A stretch of 64,000 bases of DNA from JACCZR01 sp963844805 (GTDB taxonomy: Bacteria > Actinomycetota > Thermoleophilia > Solirubrobacterales > Thermoleophilaceae), in assembly GCA_963844805.1 (NCBI GenBank), contig CAWJPU010000007.1, forward strand, positions 87,480 through 151,479, read 5' to 3'. A model generated the notes under the pieces. The model saw nothing but the letters and a program-made list of their open reading frames with translations, made no database searches and was not told the DNA's origin. Shown one piece after another: positions 27,937 through 36,121 of the stretch (position 1 is the first letter of the stretch; every line of letters begins with the position of its first letter). Made by a program: the position numbers and the translations under genes.

Positions 27937-29625
27937 ATGAGCCAGGATCAGCCCGGTCTGGATCGATCGGAGCAACGCCTCCGGAGCCTGCTCAACGCGG
28001 GCCGCGCCCTCGTTTCCGAGCTCGACCCGGACGCCGTGCTGGAGCGGCTGCTGGAGGCCGCCCGAGATCTCACGGGCGCCCGCTACGCCGCGCTGGGGAT
28101 CCTCGACGACCGCAAGGAGCGACTCGAGCGCTTCGTGACGGTCGGGATCGATCGAGACACCCGCCTCGCCATCGGTGACCTGCCGCGCGGCCGGGGGATC
28201 CTCGGGGAGCTGATCAGCCACCCCGCCGTCCTTCGCCTCGCCGACATCGGCGAGCACCCCCACAGCTATGGGTTTCCCCCCGGTCACCCGCCGATGCGGA
28301 CGTTTCTTGGCGCCCCGGTGCTCATCCGGGGAGAGGCGTGGGGGAACCTCTACCTGACCGAGAAGGTCGCCGGGGCGGAATTCGACGAGGGCGACGAGGA
28401 GACCATCGAGATACTCGCCGAGTGGGCCGGCGTCGCGATCGACAACGCTCGGCTCTACGCCCAGGCAAGCGAGCGCAGGCTCCAGCTGGAGACTGCCCTG
28501 CGCCGCTCGGAGGCGACGCTGGACATAACCCGGGCGCTCGGCGGCGAGGTGGACCTGAGCCGGGTCCTCGAGCTCATCGTCAAGCGAGCGCGCGCCCTCG
28601 TCGAGGCGCGGGCAGTCGCGATTCTGCTCGCCGATGGCGACGTCCTGTGCGTCTCCTCGGTCGCGGGTGAAGTCGACCAGGACATTCGCGAGCTGAGGAT
28701 CCCGGTCACCGGTACCGCGTCCGGTTCGGTGTTCGGCTCGAGGCAGGCCGCCCGGTTCGCCGTCGGCGACAGCGGTCTGCGCTCCCCCCTCGTGGAGGCC
28801 ATGGGCGCGCAGAGCGCGCTGCTGGTGCCGCTGGTGTACCGGGCCAAGCCGGTGGGCGTGCTCGCGGCCTTCGACCACCAGGGCGCAACCCAGGAGTTCA
28901 GCCCGGAGGACGAGCGCCTTCTCGAGGCCTTCGGCGCTGCAGCCGCGACGGCCGTCGCCACCGCCCAATCGGTCGAAGCCGATCTGCTGCGGAGGAGCAT
29001 GGCGGCCAGTGACCAGGAGCGCCGGCGCTGGGCGCGGGAACTCCACGACCAGACCCTGCAGGAGCTCGCCGCCATCAAGGTGGCGATCGATTCCAGGTCT
29101 CAGAGCCTGCTGGGAGAGGAGCAGCGGCAGATGGTCAGCGACCAGCTCGAGCAGACCATCCTGGGTCTGCAGACCCTCATCACCGAGCTCCGTCCCGCCG
29201 CTCTGGATGAGCTCGGGCTGCGCCCCGCGGTCGACGCGCTGGCCGAGAGGCTCGGGGCCCTGGGCGGATTCCAGATCCGGACCGACGTCCGGCTCGCGCC
29301 GGAGGTCGAGGGGGACCCCCGCCTCGCGGCCGACACCGAGGCGACCGCCTACAGGCTCATCCAGGAGTCGCTGAACAACGTCGTCAAGCACGCCGGGGCG
29401 GAGCACGTCCTCGTGCGGGTCGAGGAGGAGAACTCGTCCGTCACCGTCGAGGTGGAGGACGACGGCGAGGGCTTCGATCCCGAGGCCTCCGGACGGGGGA
29501 CGGGGTTCGGCTTGCTGGGGATGCGCGAGCGAGTCGAGCTGGTGGGGGGCTCGGTCGAGGTCGCTTCCTCACCCGGCGGGGGGACGAGGGTCAGGGCAAA
29601 GCTGCCCGCGGTCTACCGCGACTGA
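27937..29625 (+). CDS. DosS/DevS-like GAF-GAF sensor histidine kinase
   Basis: 562 aa, soluble. Two GAF domains (about 30-175 and 195-345) are followed by HisKA_3 (ERRRWARELHDQ, His370) and HATPase (ESLNNVVKHA, EDDGEGFDP). The first GAF has GFPPGHPPMRTFLG with His117, then RGEAWGNLYLTEK. This is the segment that in mycobacterial DosS/DosT surrounds the haem-ligand His, so it may sense O2, NO, CO or redox state. No membrane helix. A NarL-type regulator lies just beyond the next gene. It heads the dormancy-like gene cluster. Confidence 0.92.
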   Translation: MSQDQPGLDRSEQRLRSLLNAGRALVSELDPDAVLERLLEAARDLTGARYAALGILDDRKERLERFVTVGIDRDTRLAIGDLPRGRGILGELISHPAVLRLADIGEHPHSYGFPPGHPPMRTFLGAPVLIRGEAWGNLYLTEKVAGAEFDEGDEETIEILAEWAGVAIDNARLYAQASERRLQLETALRRSEATLDITRALGGEVDLSRVLELIVKRARALVEARAVAILLADGDVLCVSSVAGEVDQDIRELRIPVTGTASGSVFGSRQAARFAVGDSGLRSPLVEAMGAQSALLVPLVYRAKPVGVLAAFDHQGATQEFSPEDERLLEAFGAAAATAVATAQSVEADLLRRSMAASDQERRRWARELHDQTLQELAAIKVAIDSRSQSLLGEEQRQMVSDQLEQTILGLQTLITELRPAALDELGLRPAVDALAERLGALGGFQIRTDVRLAPEVEGDPRLAADTEATAYRLIQESLNNVVKHAGAEHVLVRVEEENSSVTVEVEDDGEGFDPEASGRGTGFGLLGMRERVELVGGSVEVASSPGGGTRVRAKLPAVYRD

Positions 29626-30863
29626 CGATCGGGGTCGGCGAGCTTCTCGGGCCGGCCGCCGGCGATCACGCCGAGCCGGTGGAAGTCTTCGTCCAGCCCC
29701 GTCAACGGGTCGGACGCCGTGGCGTCGGAGTAGGGGAGCGCGAGCTCCTCGTGCGCTGCCAGGTAGGGAAGGAGGTGCTTGGCAGCGATCTTGCCCGGCG
29801 GCCACCACAGCGCCTGCTCGGAAACCTCCCAGTCCTCGCCCCGGCCGCCGGATACCTCGGCCCGCATGTAGCGCGGCACGCCGCCGGTCAGCAACAGGCC
29901 GCGCATGACCGGGCGGAAGTGGGTCGGCTCGATGTCGGCGCCGGCGTGCGCAGCGATGGCCTCACCCGCTGCTGCGGCCTGCTGCGCAGCCACACCGCCC
30001 TGCTTGAGGGCGAACGCGGTCGAGTCGCCCGCGGCGAAGACGTCATCGTGGCCGGTCACCCGGCAGTGGCCGTCGACGGGGATGAACCCGTCGCCGCTCT
30101 GGGGCAATCCGGGCACGGCGGGCCCGCAGAGCCTGGGCAGGCTCACCACGCGGTCCGCCGGCAAGCCGCCGTTCACGGCGGGAAGGACGTCGAGGGACTT
30201 CTCCCTGACTCGGGTGGCCTGGTGGTCGGGCACGAATTCGATCTGACGCTCGGCCATCAGATCCCACACCTCGTTGGCGGCCTTGGGCCCGAAGAGCTCC
30301 AGCGGAGCCGACTCGGGGGTGACGAAGCGGATGTTCACGCCATGGCGGCCGCGCTCCGGGAACCGGGCTGCGGTCATGAGCGCGAGCTCGTAGAGCGGCA
30401 GCGGCCACGAGGCCGCCGGCGGCACCGCAAAGGCCAGTTCGCGAACCTTGTGCCGCCCCAGGTCGCGCAGCAGCGTGCGGAAGCGCGACGTGTAGCCAGG
30501 GCCCTGGATCGTCACGCTGCCGGGCAGGGCGATCTCGGGCCGGGTGCCGAGGGCCAGGAGAAGCACGTCGTATTCGAGCCGACGCCCGTCGGCGACCTCG
30601 ACAAAGTGCCGGTCGGCGACGACGCGCTCCAGCCGGCCCAGACAGAACTCTGTCTGCTGCTCGGCACAGATCTCGGCCAGGTCATAGCGGCGGCTCTTGC
30701 CCAGCCCGAAGGGCTCGGCGACCGCCATCGGGCGGTAGGCGAAGTCCTGGACGTCCGCGAGCAGCCTGACCTCGACGAGCTCCGAGGCGAGCTCCCGCAG
30801 GGCCAGGAGCCCCTCCAGCCCGGCGACTCCCCCACCAACGACCAGCACCCGTGTCTTTGCCAT
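29613..30863 (-). CDS. FAD-dependent NAD(P)H/sulfide-quinone reductase-like oxidoreductase (paralogue 1)
   Basis: 416 aa. FAD motif VVGGGVAGLEGLLAL, NAD-site region less typical, and the FAD-binding AAGDSTAFALKQGGVAAQQA near residue 290. Related to type II NADH dehydrogenases and sulfide:quinone reductases. The catalytic Cys pair of true SQR is not evident, so the electron donor is unknown. Paralogues lie at 32.7 and 46.0 kb. Its 3' end overlaps the kinase gene by 13 nt (convergent). A GTCGGGCCCGAC palindrome sits 10 nt before the start. Confidence 0.85.
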   Translation of the reverse strand: MAKTRVLVVGGGVAGLEGLLALRELASELVEVRLLADVQDFAYRPMAVAEPFGLGKSRRYDLAEICAEQQTEFCLGRLERVVADRHFVEVADGRRLEYDVLLLALGTRPEIALPGSVTIQGPGYTSRFRTLLRDLGRHKVRELAFAVPPAASWPLPLYELALMTAARFPERGRHGVNIRFVTPESAPLELFGPKAANEVWDLMAERQIEFVPDHQATRVREKSLDVLPAVNGGLPADRVVSLPRLCGPAVPGLPQSGDGFIPVDGHCRVTGHDDVFAAGDSTAFALKQGGVAAQQAAAAGEAIAAHAGADIEPTHFRPVMRGLLLTGGVPRYMRAEVSGGRGEDWEVSEQALWWPPGKIAAKHLLPYLAAHEELALPYSDATASDPLTGLDEDFHRLGVIAGGRPEKLADPDRQSR

Positions 30864-30872
30864 GCGGTGAGT

Positions 30873-30884
30873 GTCGGGCCCGAC
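30873..30884. promoter_or_regulatory. palindrome upstream of flavoprotein gene
   Basis: Perfect 12-nt GTCGGGCCCGAC, 10 nt before the ATG of paralogue 1. Possible operator, or interference with translation. No regulator is assigned. Confidence 0.35.
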
Positions 30885-30916
30885 CGGCTTGCGGGCATCG
30901 GCTATGTCGCGCAGTC

Positions 30917-30939
30917 CGCCTGCGGCTTAGCCGCAGGCG
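30917..30939. terminator. strong inverted repeat after regulator stop
   Basis: CGCCTGCGGCT-T-AGCCGCAGGCG, 11-bp arms around one T, next to the stop of the regulator and 54 nt upstream of the flavoprotein start. It could be a terminator (no T-run) or an operator. It contains TGCGGCTTAG, which also occurs in the element before the CBS operon near 52 kb. Confidence 0.45.
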
Positions 30940-31584
30940 TCAGTCCTGCAGCAAGCCTCGGTCCAGCGCGTAGCGAACCATCTCCGAACGGCTGGAGAGA
31001 TCGAGCTTGCGCTGGATGTGCGCACGGTGGGTCTCCACCGTGCGGACGCTGAGATACAGGGTGCCGGCGATCTCCGCGTTGGTGTGGCCCAGGGCGATGA
31101 GGCGCAGCACCTCCACCTCGCGCTCGCTGAGGTCGTCGGGCGCGGGCTCCTCGGGGGGCTCCGCCACCAGGCGGGCGCCGAGCTGGGGGTTGAGGTAAGT
31201 CTCTCCGCGTGCCACCGATCTCACCGCGTCGACCAGCTCACGGCCCGCGGAGTGCTTGAGCACGTAGCCGAGCGCTCCCGCACGCATGGCCTCACGGGCA
31301 TAGGCGGGTTCGCTCTGCATGGTGAGCACCACGATCGCCGTGTCGGGGGAGTCCTCCAGCAGGCCGGGCAGCGCCTCGAGCCCCGAGCCGTCGGGCATGT
31401 TGATGTCGAGCACGAGGACCGCCGGGCGCAGGGCCCTGACCTTGCGCCGGGTGGTCTCGACGTCACCGGCCTCGGCGACCACATCGAGGTCCTCCTCGGC
31501 GTCGAGCATCGCCTTGAGCCCGTCGCGAACGACCGGATGATCGTCCGCCAAGACGACCTTCTTCACGTCCCCATCGTCGGGCAC
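30940..31584 (-). CDS. NarL/DosR-type response regulator
   Basis: 214 aa, close to the 217 aa of DosR. Receiver with DDHPVVRDG and Asp in LVLDINMPDGSG; LuxR HTH with LSEREVEVLRLIALGHT, LSVRTVETHRAHIQRKL. Likely partner of the GAF-GAF kinase on the other side of the flavoprotein gene. The HTH is generic NarL/NreC type, so the DosR role is inferred from context. GTG start; a second GTG 18 nt on is possible. Divergent from the tandem stress protein. Confidence 0.9.
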   Translation of the reverse strand: MPDDGDVKKVVLADDHPVVRDGLKAMLDAEEDLDVVAEAGDVETTRRKVRALRPAVLVLDINMPDGSGLEALPGLLEDSPDTAIVVLTMQSEPAYAREAMRAGALGYVLKHSAGRELVDAVRSVARGETYLNPQLGARLVAEPPEEPAPDDLSEREVEVLRLIALGHTNAEIAGTLYLSVRTVETHRAHIQRKLDLSSRSEMVRYALDRGLLQD

Positions 31585-31687
31585 GGCGCGACGATACCCC
31601 GCCACCGGCCGCGCAGACCTCGGCAAATTACGGAGCTGCGGCGGGAAACCCCCCTGGGCGAGCGCGCCGGGCTCGGGCATCTTTGAG

Positions 31688-31693
31688 GGGACT
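31688..31693 (+). promoter_or_regulatory. GGGACT half-site in promoter of stress protein
   Basis: GGGACT matches the half-site of the mycobacterial DosR box and lies 24 nt before the GTG. A single half-site is weak evidence. Confidence 0.2.
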
Positions 31694-31716
31694 GTGATGG
31701 GCTTCCCGAGCCATTC

Positions 31717-32655
31717 GTGAGCGACGAGCGCCCCCTGTTCATCTGCTTCGACGGCTCCGAGGACGCGCGGAGCGCGCTCGAGGACGCCGCCGACCTGTTC
31801 CCGGGCCGGAGCGCGCTCGTCGCAACCGCCTGGCACTCGCTGGCGGGGTTGATGCTTCACACCGACATCGAGGACCTGAGCGGCGAGATGCGCGAAGCCG
31901 CCGACGAGCTGGACGCTGCTGACCACGATGCGGCCCAGCGGATCGCCGGCGAGGGCGCCGAGCTCGCGCGCGAATCCGGCCTGCGGGCCGAACCGTCTGT
32001 CGCGGCCAGCGACCGCCGCCTGTGGCCCGGCCTGCTCAGGCTTGCCGACGACCGGCGCGCCGCAATCCTGGTGGCCGGCGACCGCGGGCAGTCGAACGTC
32101 GAGACGGCGCTGCTCGGCAGCGTCGCGCACGGTCTGCTGCATCACAGCGAGCGTCCGGTCCTGCTCAGCGGCCACCGCCACCTCGGCGAGCGCTCGGGGC
32201 GGATCCTGCTCTGCTACGACGGCTCGGAGGCCTCGGAGCGCGCGATCGGCGAGGCCGGCCGCCAGTTCGGGCGCCGTCCCGCCGACGTCCTGGCGGTGTG
32301 GCAATCGATCCATCGCGAGGCCCCGACCGCGCTCGCGGGCGCCCCGGCCGACGTGGTGCTCAAGGCCCAGCGCAACCTGGACGGCGAGTTCGAGAGCCGC
32401 GCGTCACGGCTCGCCGAGGAGGGCGCCGCGCGCGCACGCGAGGCCGGCTTCGAGGATGTCGCTGCAGTTCCCCGGAAGGCGTCGGGGAACATCTGGGCCA
32501 CGATCGCCGCGGCGGCAGAAGACCGACGGCCGCAGGCGGTGGTGATCGGATCGCGCGGGCGCTCCGCGCTCCGGTCCGCACTACTCGGCAGCGTCTCGCG
32601 CGGAGTCGCGACGCACTCCCCGGTGCCCACCATGGTCGTGCCGCCGGGGCGATGA
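31717..32655 (+). CDS. tandem universal stress protein (two UspA domains)
   Basis: 312 aa with two USP domains. The first (1-150) starts FICFDGSEDARSAL and has the ATP motif GDRGQSNVETALLGS; the second (about 160-312) starts ILLCYDGSEASERAI and has GSRGRSALRSALLGS. Both keep the G-x2-G-x9-G-S pattern, so both may bind ATP. Similar tandem proteins (Rv2623, Rv2005c) are core DosR-regulon members in Mycobacterium. GTG start, 132 nt from the divergent regulator. Confidence 0.93.
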   Translation: MSDERPLFICFDGSEDARSALEDAADLFPGRSALVATAWHSLAGLMLHTDIEDLSGEMREAADELDAADHDAAQRIAGEGAELARESGLRAEPSVAASDRRLWPGLLRLADDRRAAILVAGDRGQSNVETALLGSVAHGLLHHSERPVLLSGHRHLGERSGRILLCYDGSEASERAIGEAGRQFGRRPADVLAVWQSIHREAPTALAGAPADVVLKAQRNLDGEFESRASRLAEEGAARAREAGFEDVAAVPRKASGNIWATIAAAAEDRRPQAVVIGSRGRSALRSALLGSVSRGVATHSPVPTMVVPPGR

Positions 32656-32689
32656 GGCGGACAGTTACGCTGCACCCGCAGGTGACGAG

Positions 32690-33874
32690 ATGAGCTCACA
32701 CGGCACCCGGGCGGTCACCATCGCCGGCGGCGGGATCGCAGCCCTCGAGGCGACCCTCGCGCTGCGCGATATGGCCGGCGACGTCGGGATCGAGCTGCTC
32801 GCGCCGGCCGCGGAGTCCGAATACCGGCCGCTCGCCGTCCTCGAGCCGTTCGCGCTCGGCGAGATGCCCGCGCTGTCCTTGGCGAAGTTCGCCGAGGAGC
32901 AGGGCGCCGTGCTTCACCGCGACACCCTCATGACCGTCGACCCCTCCGCGGGCGCTCTGCGCACCGGATCGGGCGAGGACAGGCCGTTCGACCTGCTGCT
33001 CGTCGCCGCGGGCGCCTTCCCCGTCGAGGCGGTCCCAGGGGCGCTCACCTTCCGTGGCCACCGCGACCAGCGCAGCCTCGGGCTGCTCTTCGAGGAGTTG
33101 GCGGCGAACCACCTGCGACGGCTGGTGATCGCCGTCCCCGATTCGAACGGCTGGACGCTGCCGGCCTACGAGCTGGCGCTCATGAGCCGCGTCAGCCTGA
33201 CCGAGCGCGGCGTGCGCGACGTCGAGCTCGCGATTGTGACTCCCGAGAGCTCTGCGCTCGAGATCTTCGGCCCCGAGGCGAGCGCGTCGGTGGACGAGTT
33301 GCTGGAGCGGTCCGGCGTCGAGCTCCGGACCGGAGCGCGCCCTCAGCGCTGGGAGGCCGGGACGCTGCATGTCGATGGCGGCGATGGCGAGCCTGCCGAC
33401 CGCGTCGTCGCCTTGCCGCGCCTGCTGGGCCCGCGGCTTGGAGGCCTGCCCGCCGACGCCGACGGCTTCATCCCCGTGGACGGGCACGGACTGGTGGAAG
33501 GGACCCAGAACGTATGGGCCGCCGGAGACGTGACCAGCAACGAGGTCAAGCAGGGCGGGTTGGCCACACAGCAGGCCGACGTGGCGGCCCAGGCCATCGC
33601 CGCCCGGCTGGGCGCCGAGGTCGAGCCCGAGCCCTACCGGCCCGTGCTCCGAGGGCTGCTCATGACCGGCGCCTCCGCCAGCTACCTCGAGTCGGGGGAG
33701 GGCGAGACCGCCGGAGCGAGCGCAGCGCTGTGGTCACCGCAGAGCAAGGTGGTGGGCCGCTACCTCCTGCCGTACCTGGGGGGTAGTGCGCCGGACGACG
33801 ATCTGCTGATCGAGCGCCCCGAGCGCGGGGGCGTACCGATCGAAGTGGATCTCAGCGCGCCGCGCCACGGCTGA
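32690..33874 (+). CDS. FAD-dependent NAD(P)H/sulfide-quinone reductase-like oxidoreductase (paralogue 2)
   Basis: 394 aa, same family as the proteins at 29.6 and 46.0 kb. FAD loop IAGGGIAALEATLAL, second FAD segment AAGDVTSNEVKQGGLATQQA, and a C-terminal RPVLRGLLMTG. The shared substitutions and shared C-terminal layout show recent paralogy. ATG start, 35 nt after the tandem stress protein, probably one operon. Electron acceptor likely a quinone or ferredoxin, not proven. Confidence 0.85.
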   Translation: MSSHGTRAVTIAGGGIAALEATLALRDMAGDVGIELLAPAAESEYRPLAVLEPFALGEMPALSLAKFAEEQGAVLHRDTLMTVDPSAGALRTGSGEDRPFDLLLVAAGAFPVEAVPGALTFRGHRDQRSLGLLFEELAANHLRRLVIAVPDSNGWTLPAYELALMSRVSLTERGVRDVELAIVTPESSALEIFGPEASASVDELLERSGVELRTGARPQRWEAGTLHVDGGDGEPADRVVALPRLLGPRLGGLPADADGFIPVDGHGLVEGTQNVWAAGDVTSNEVKQGGLATQQADVAAQAIAARLGAEVEPEPYRPVLRGLLMTGASASYLESGEGETAGASAALWSPQSKVVGRYLLPYLGGSAPDDDLLIERPERGGVPIEVDLSAPRHG

Positions 33875-33912
33875 CGCGACAACAAAGCGAACGAGGGGCG
33901 GCGCTCGCGCGT

Positions 33913-34524
33913 TCAGGTCTGCTTCATGACCGCGTAGACGATCCGCTCGCCTATCTCGACGATCGTGTCGCCGATGCCCGAGCAGGCGCGGTACAGCTCG
34001 CGCCGCGCGATGCGCTCGGTGCGGTCCTCCACCCCCAGCAGCTCTCCCATGCCGGTCAGATAGGCGTGCTCCAGCCGCCGCTCGGCCTGGATGGCCTGGT
34101 CGGCCGCCTCCTCCGCGCCGTCACGGTCCTCGCTCAGGAGTCCGATGGCCTCGTCGATCCTCGTGAGGGCGTCGAGGAGCGGATCCGCCATCCGGGTCAG
34201 GCCGGCGTCGGGCGGGGTCGCCATGACCTCTGACTCGTTCACGAGGTCCTTGATCTGATCCAGCGTGCGGTCGAGGCCGCGCGACAACGCGAACAGGTCC
34301 TCGGGCTCGAGCGGGGTGACGAACGCGTCGCGCAGCGCCTCCAGCAGGGCCCGCTTGGCCTCGTGCCCCCGCTGTCCGGCTTCGCGCACCCGCTCCGCTC
34401 CGCCGGCTTCGCCCCCGGCCCAGTCGGCAAAGGCGCGGGCGCCGTCTTTCGTCACCGATGTCTGGCGGCGCAGCATTCCGAGCACGTCGGGCGACTCAGG
34501 CGTGAACCAGTGCCTCCCGCTCAC
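33913..34524 (-). CDS. DUF47/PhoU-like phosphate transport regulator
   Basis: 203 aa all-helical protein of the DUF47 family, with heptad-like helices (ALRDAFVTPLEPEDLFALSR, typical). DUF47 proteins accompany Pit phosphate transporters and modulate them like PhoU. GTG start overlaps the pit stop (GTGA), so they are co-translated. Confidence 0.87.
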   Translation of the reverse strand: MSGRHWFTPESPDVLGMLRRQTSVTKDGARAFADWAGGEAGGAERVREAGQRGHEAKRALLEALRDAFVTPLEPEDLFALSRGLDRTLDQIKDLVNESEVMATPPDAGLTRMADPLLDALTRIDEAIGLLSEDRDGAEEAADQAIQAERRLEHAYLTGMGELLGVEDRTERIARRELYRACSGIGDTIVEIGERIVYAVMKQT

Positions 34525-35543
34525 GCCACGATCCTCCAGGCGGCCAGGGCGACGGCTGCGATCAGAGCGCAGGCGGGCATGGTCACGAGCCAGGCGAGCC
34601 CGATCTGGCGGACCAGCGGCCAGCGAACGTGGCGCCAGCGCTGGCGGCCGCCACCCACGCCGACCACCGAGGACGCGACGACCTGTGTCGTGGACGAGGG
34701 CGCCCCCGCGATCGATGCGCCGAAGATCACGCCCGCAGAGGCCGCCTGGCTCGAGAGCCCCTCCAGCGAGCCGATGCGGTAGATGCGTCGTCCCACGGTG
34801 CGGACTATCGACCAGCCGCCGAACGCGGTGCCTGCCGTCAGCGCCAGCGCGCAGACGAGCGTCGCCCATGTCGGGGCGTCCAGCCCGTCGGTGCGACCCT
34901 CGGCGAAGAGCAGGGCCGCAATCACTCCCACGGCCTTCTGAGCGTCGTTTGCGCCGTGACTGAAGGCGAGCGCTGCGGACATGGACCACTGCCCCCCGCG
35001 GAGCGGCTTCCCCCAGCGGCGGGTGGCCCGCACCGCGGCCCGCCGCAGGAGTCGGATGACCGCCAACGCGGCCACGGCCCCCGCTAGCGGCGACAGCGCA
35101 AGGGCGATCACCGCGCCCACCACGCCCACCGGGTGGCCGCCGTCGAAGCCGCCCCAGAGGACCGCGTTCGAGCCGCCCTCCATCAGGCTCGCCCCGACCA
35201 GTCCGCCGATGAGCGCGTGGGCGGAGCTGGAAGGCAGTCCCTTCAGCCAGGTGGCCATGTTCCACAGGACGGCTGCGGCCAGTCCCGCCCCGATGACCTC
35301 GACCGCCGCCGACGGGGGCACCTCGACGATCCCCCCGATCGTGTCGGCCACGGCGGCGCCGACGACGAACGGGCCGATGAGGTTGAACACCGTCGCCAGC
35401 GCGATGGCCTGCCGCGGCGTCGCCGCGCGCGTGGCAACGAGGGTCGCGATCGCGTTCGAGGCGTCATGGAGCCCGTTGGACGCGGCGAAGGCGACGGCCA
35501 GCGCCACGGCGGCGACGAGGCCCGCGTCCACGCCTTCGAACAT
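34521..35543 (-). CDS. pit: low-affinity inorganic phosphate transporter, Pit family
   Basis: 340 aa with about ten membrane helices. Pit signatures are present in two copies: FAASNGLHDASNAIAT near the start and SHGANDAQKAVGVIA in the second half. It imports metal-phosphate with protons. Upstream of and coupled to the DUF47 gene. Divergent from a CBS protein across 107 nt, where a site resembling the CBS-operon element is seen. Confidence 0.92.
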   Translation of the reverse strand: MFEGVDAGLVAAVALAVAFAASNGLHDASNAIATLVATRAATPRQAIALATVFNLIGPFVVGAAVADTIGGIVEVPPSAAVEVIGAGLAAAVLWNMATWLKGLPSSSAHALIGGLVGASLMEGGSNAVLWGGFDGGHPVGVVGAVIALALSPLAGAVAALAVIRLLRRAAVRATRRWGKPLRGGQWSMSAALAFSHGANDAQKAVGVIAALLFAEGRTDGLDAPTWATLVCALALTAGTAFGGWSIVRTVGRRIYRIGSLEGLSSQAASAGVIFGASIAGAPSSTTQVVASSVVGVGGGRQRWRHVRWPLVRQIGLAWLVTMPACALIAAVALAAWRIVA

Positions 35544-35574
35544 CGTGCGATAACACCGGGGGCGGGCACGGCAG

Positions 35575-35594
35575 GCATCCGTAGTTCGCCCCGC
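35575..35594. promoter_or_regulatory. weak match to the CBS-operon element
   Basis: CATCCGTAGTTCGCCCCGC matches about 12 of 18 positions of the element before the CBS gene at 48.4 kb. It lies between divergent pit and CBS genes. Tentative. Confidence 0.2.
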
Positions 35595-35650
35595 CGCGAC
35601 CGCGGGAAGCGACCGATGGGCGTGCCCGGCGGGAGTCGTACGTTGGCTTC

Positions 35651-36100
35651 ATGAGCCCGATCGGAACCATCGTCCAGCCCCTCGCGCACAAGTTCTCGGC
35701 CCCGCCGTTCGAAGAGGCGGAGGTGGTCGACGTCATGCGGATGGGCATCATCAGCTGCCCGCACGACGCAACGGTGCCCGACATCGCGCGCACCATGGCC
35801 ACCTACCGCATGCACTGCGTCCTGGTGCGGGACAGCACCGACGCGCAGCCGGTGGCGGTGGTGACCGACCTGGCCCTCGCAGCGGCCGCCGGCGAGCCGA
35901 CGCGGACCGCCCGCGACCTGGCCGTGCCGGCCGCGACCGTCAAGGCGGACGAGCCGCTCAGCGTCGCCGCGCGGCGCATGGCGGACGAGGGAGTCGGCCA
36001 CCTGCTCGTGATCCAGCCGGCGACTCATCACGCCCTCGGCGTGCTGTCCACGCTCGACGTGGCCGACGCGCTGGCCTGGAGCCCCCGCTCCGGCTCCTGA
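35651..36100 (+). CDS. CBS-domain pair protein (Hrp1-like)
   Basis: 149 aa consisting of two CBS motifs (MRMGIISCPHDATVPDIAR, then VKADEPLSVAARRMADEG). Standalone CBS pairs sense adenine nucleotides or similar ligands. Hypoxic response protein 1 (Rv2626c) of the DosR regulon has this size and build. Convergent with the glycosyltransferase gene. Three further CBS proteins lie at 47.9-51.9 kb. Confidence 0.9.
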   Translation: MSPIGTIVQPLAHKFSAPPFEEAEVVDVMRMGIISCPHDATVPDIARTMATYRMHCVLVRDSTDAQPVAVVTDLALAAAAGEPTRTARDLAVPAATVKADEPLSVAARRMADEGVGHLLVIQPATHHALGVLSTLDVADALAWSPRSGS

Positions 36101-36121
36101 AGGCAGCATCCCGCCGCCCGC

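Noticed and set aside
28455..29406. Long minus-strand frames over the GAF-GAF kinase
   Set aside because: Mirror frames of a clear kinase gene, no domain content.
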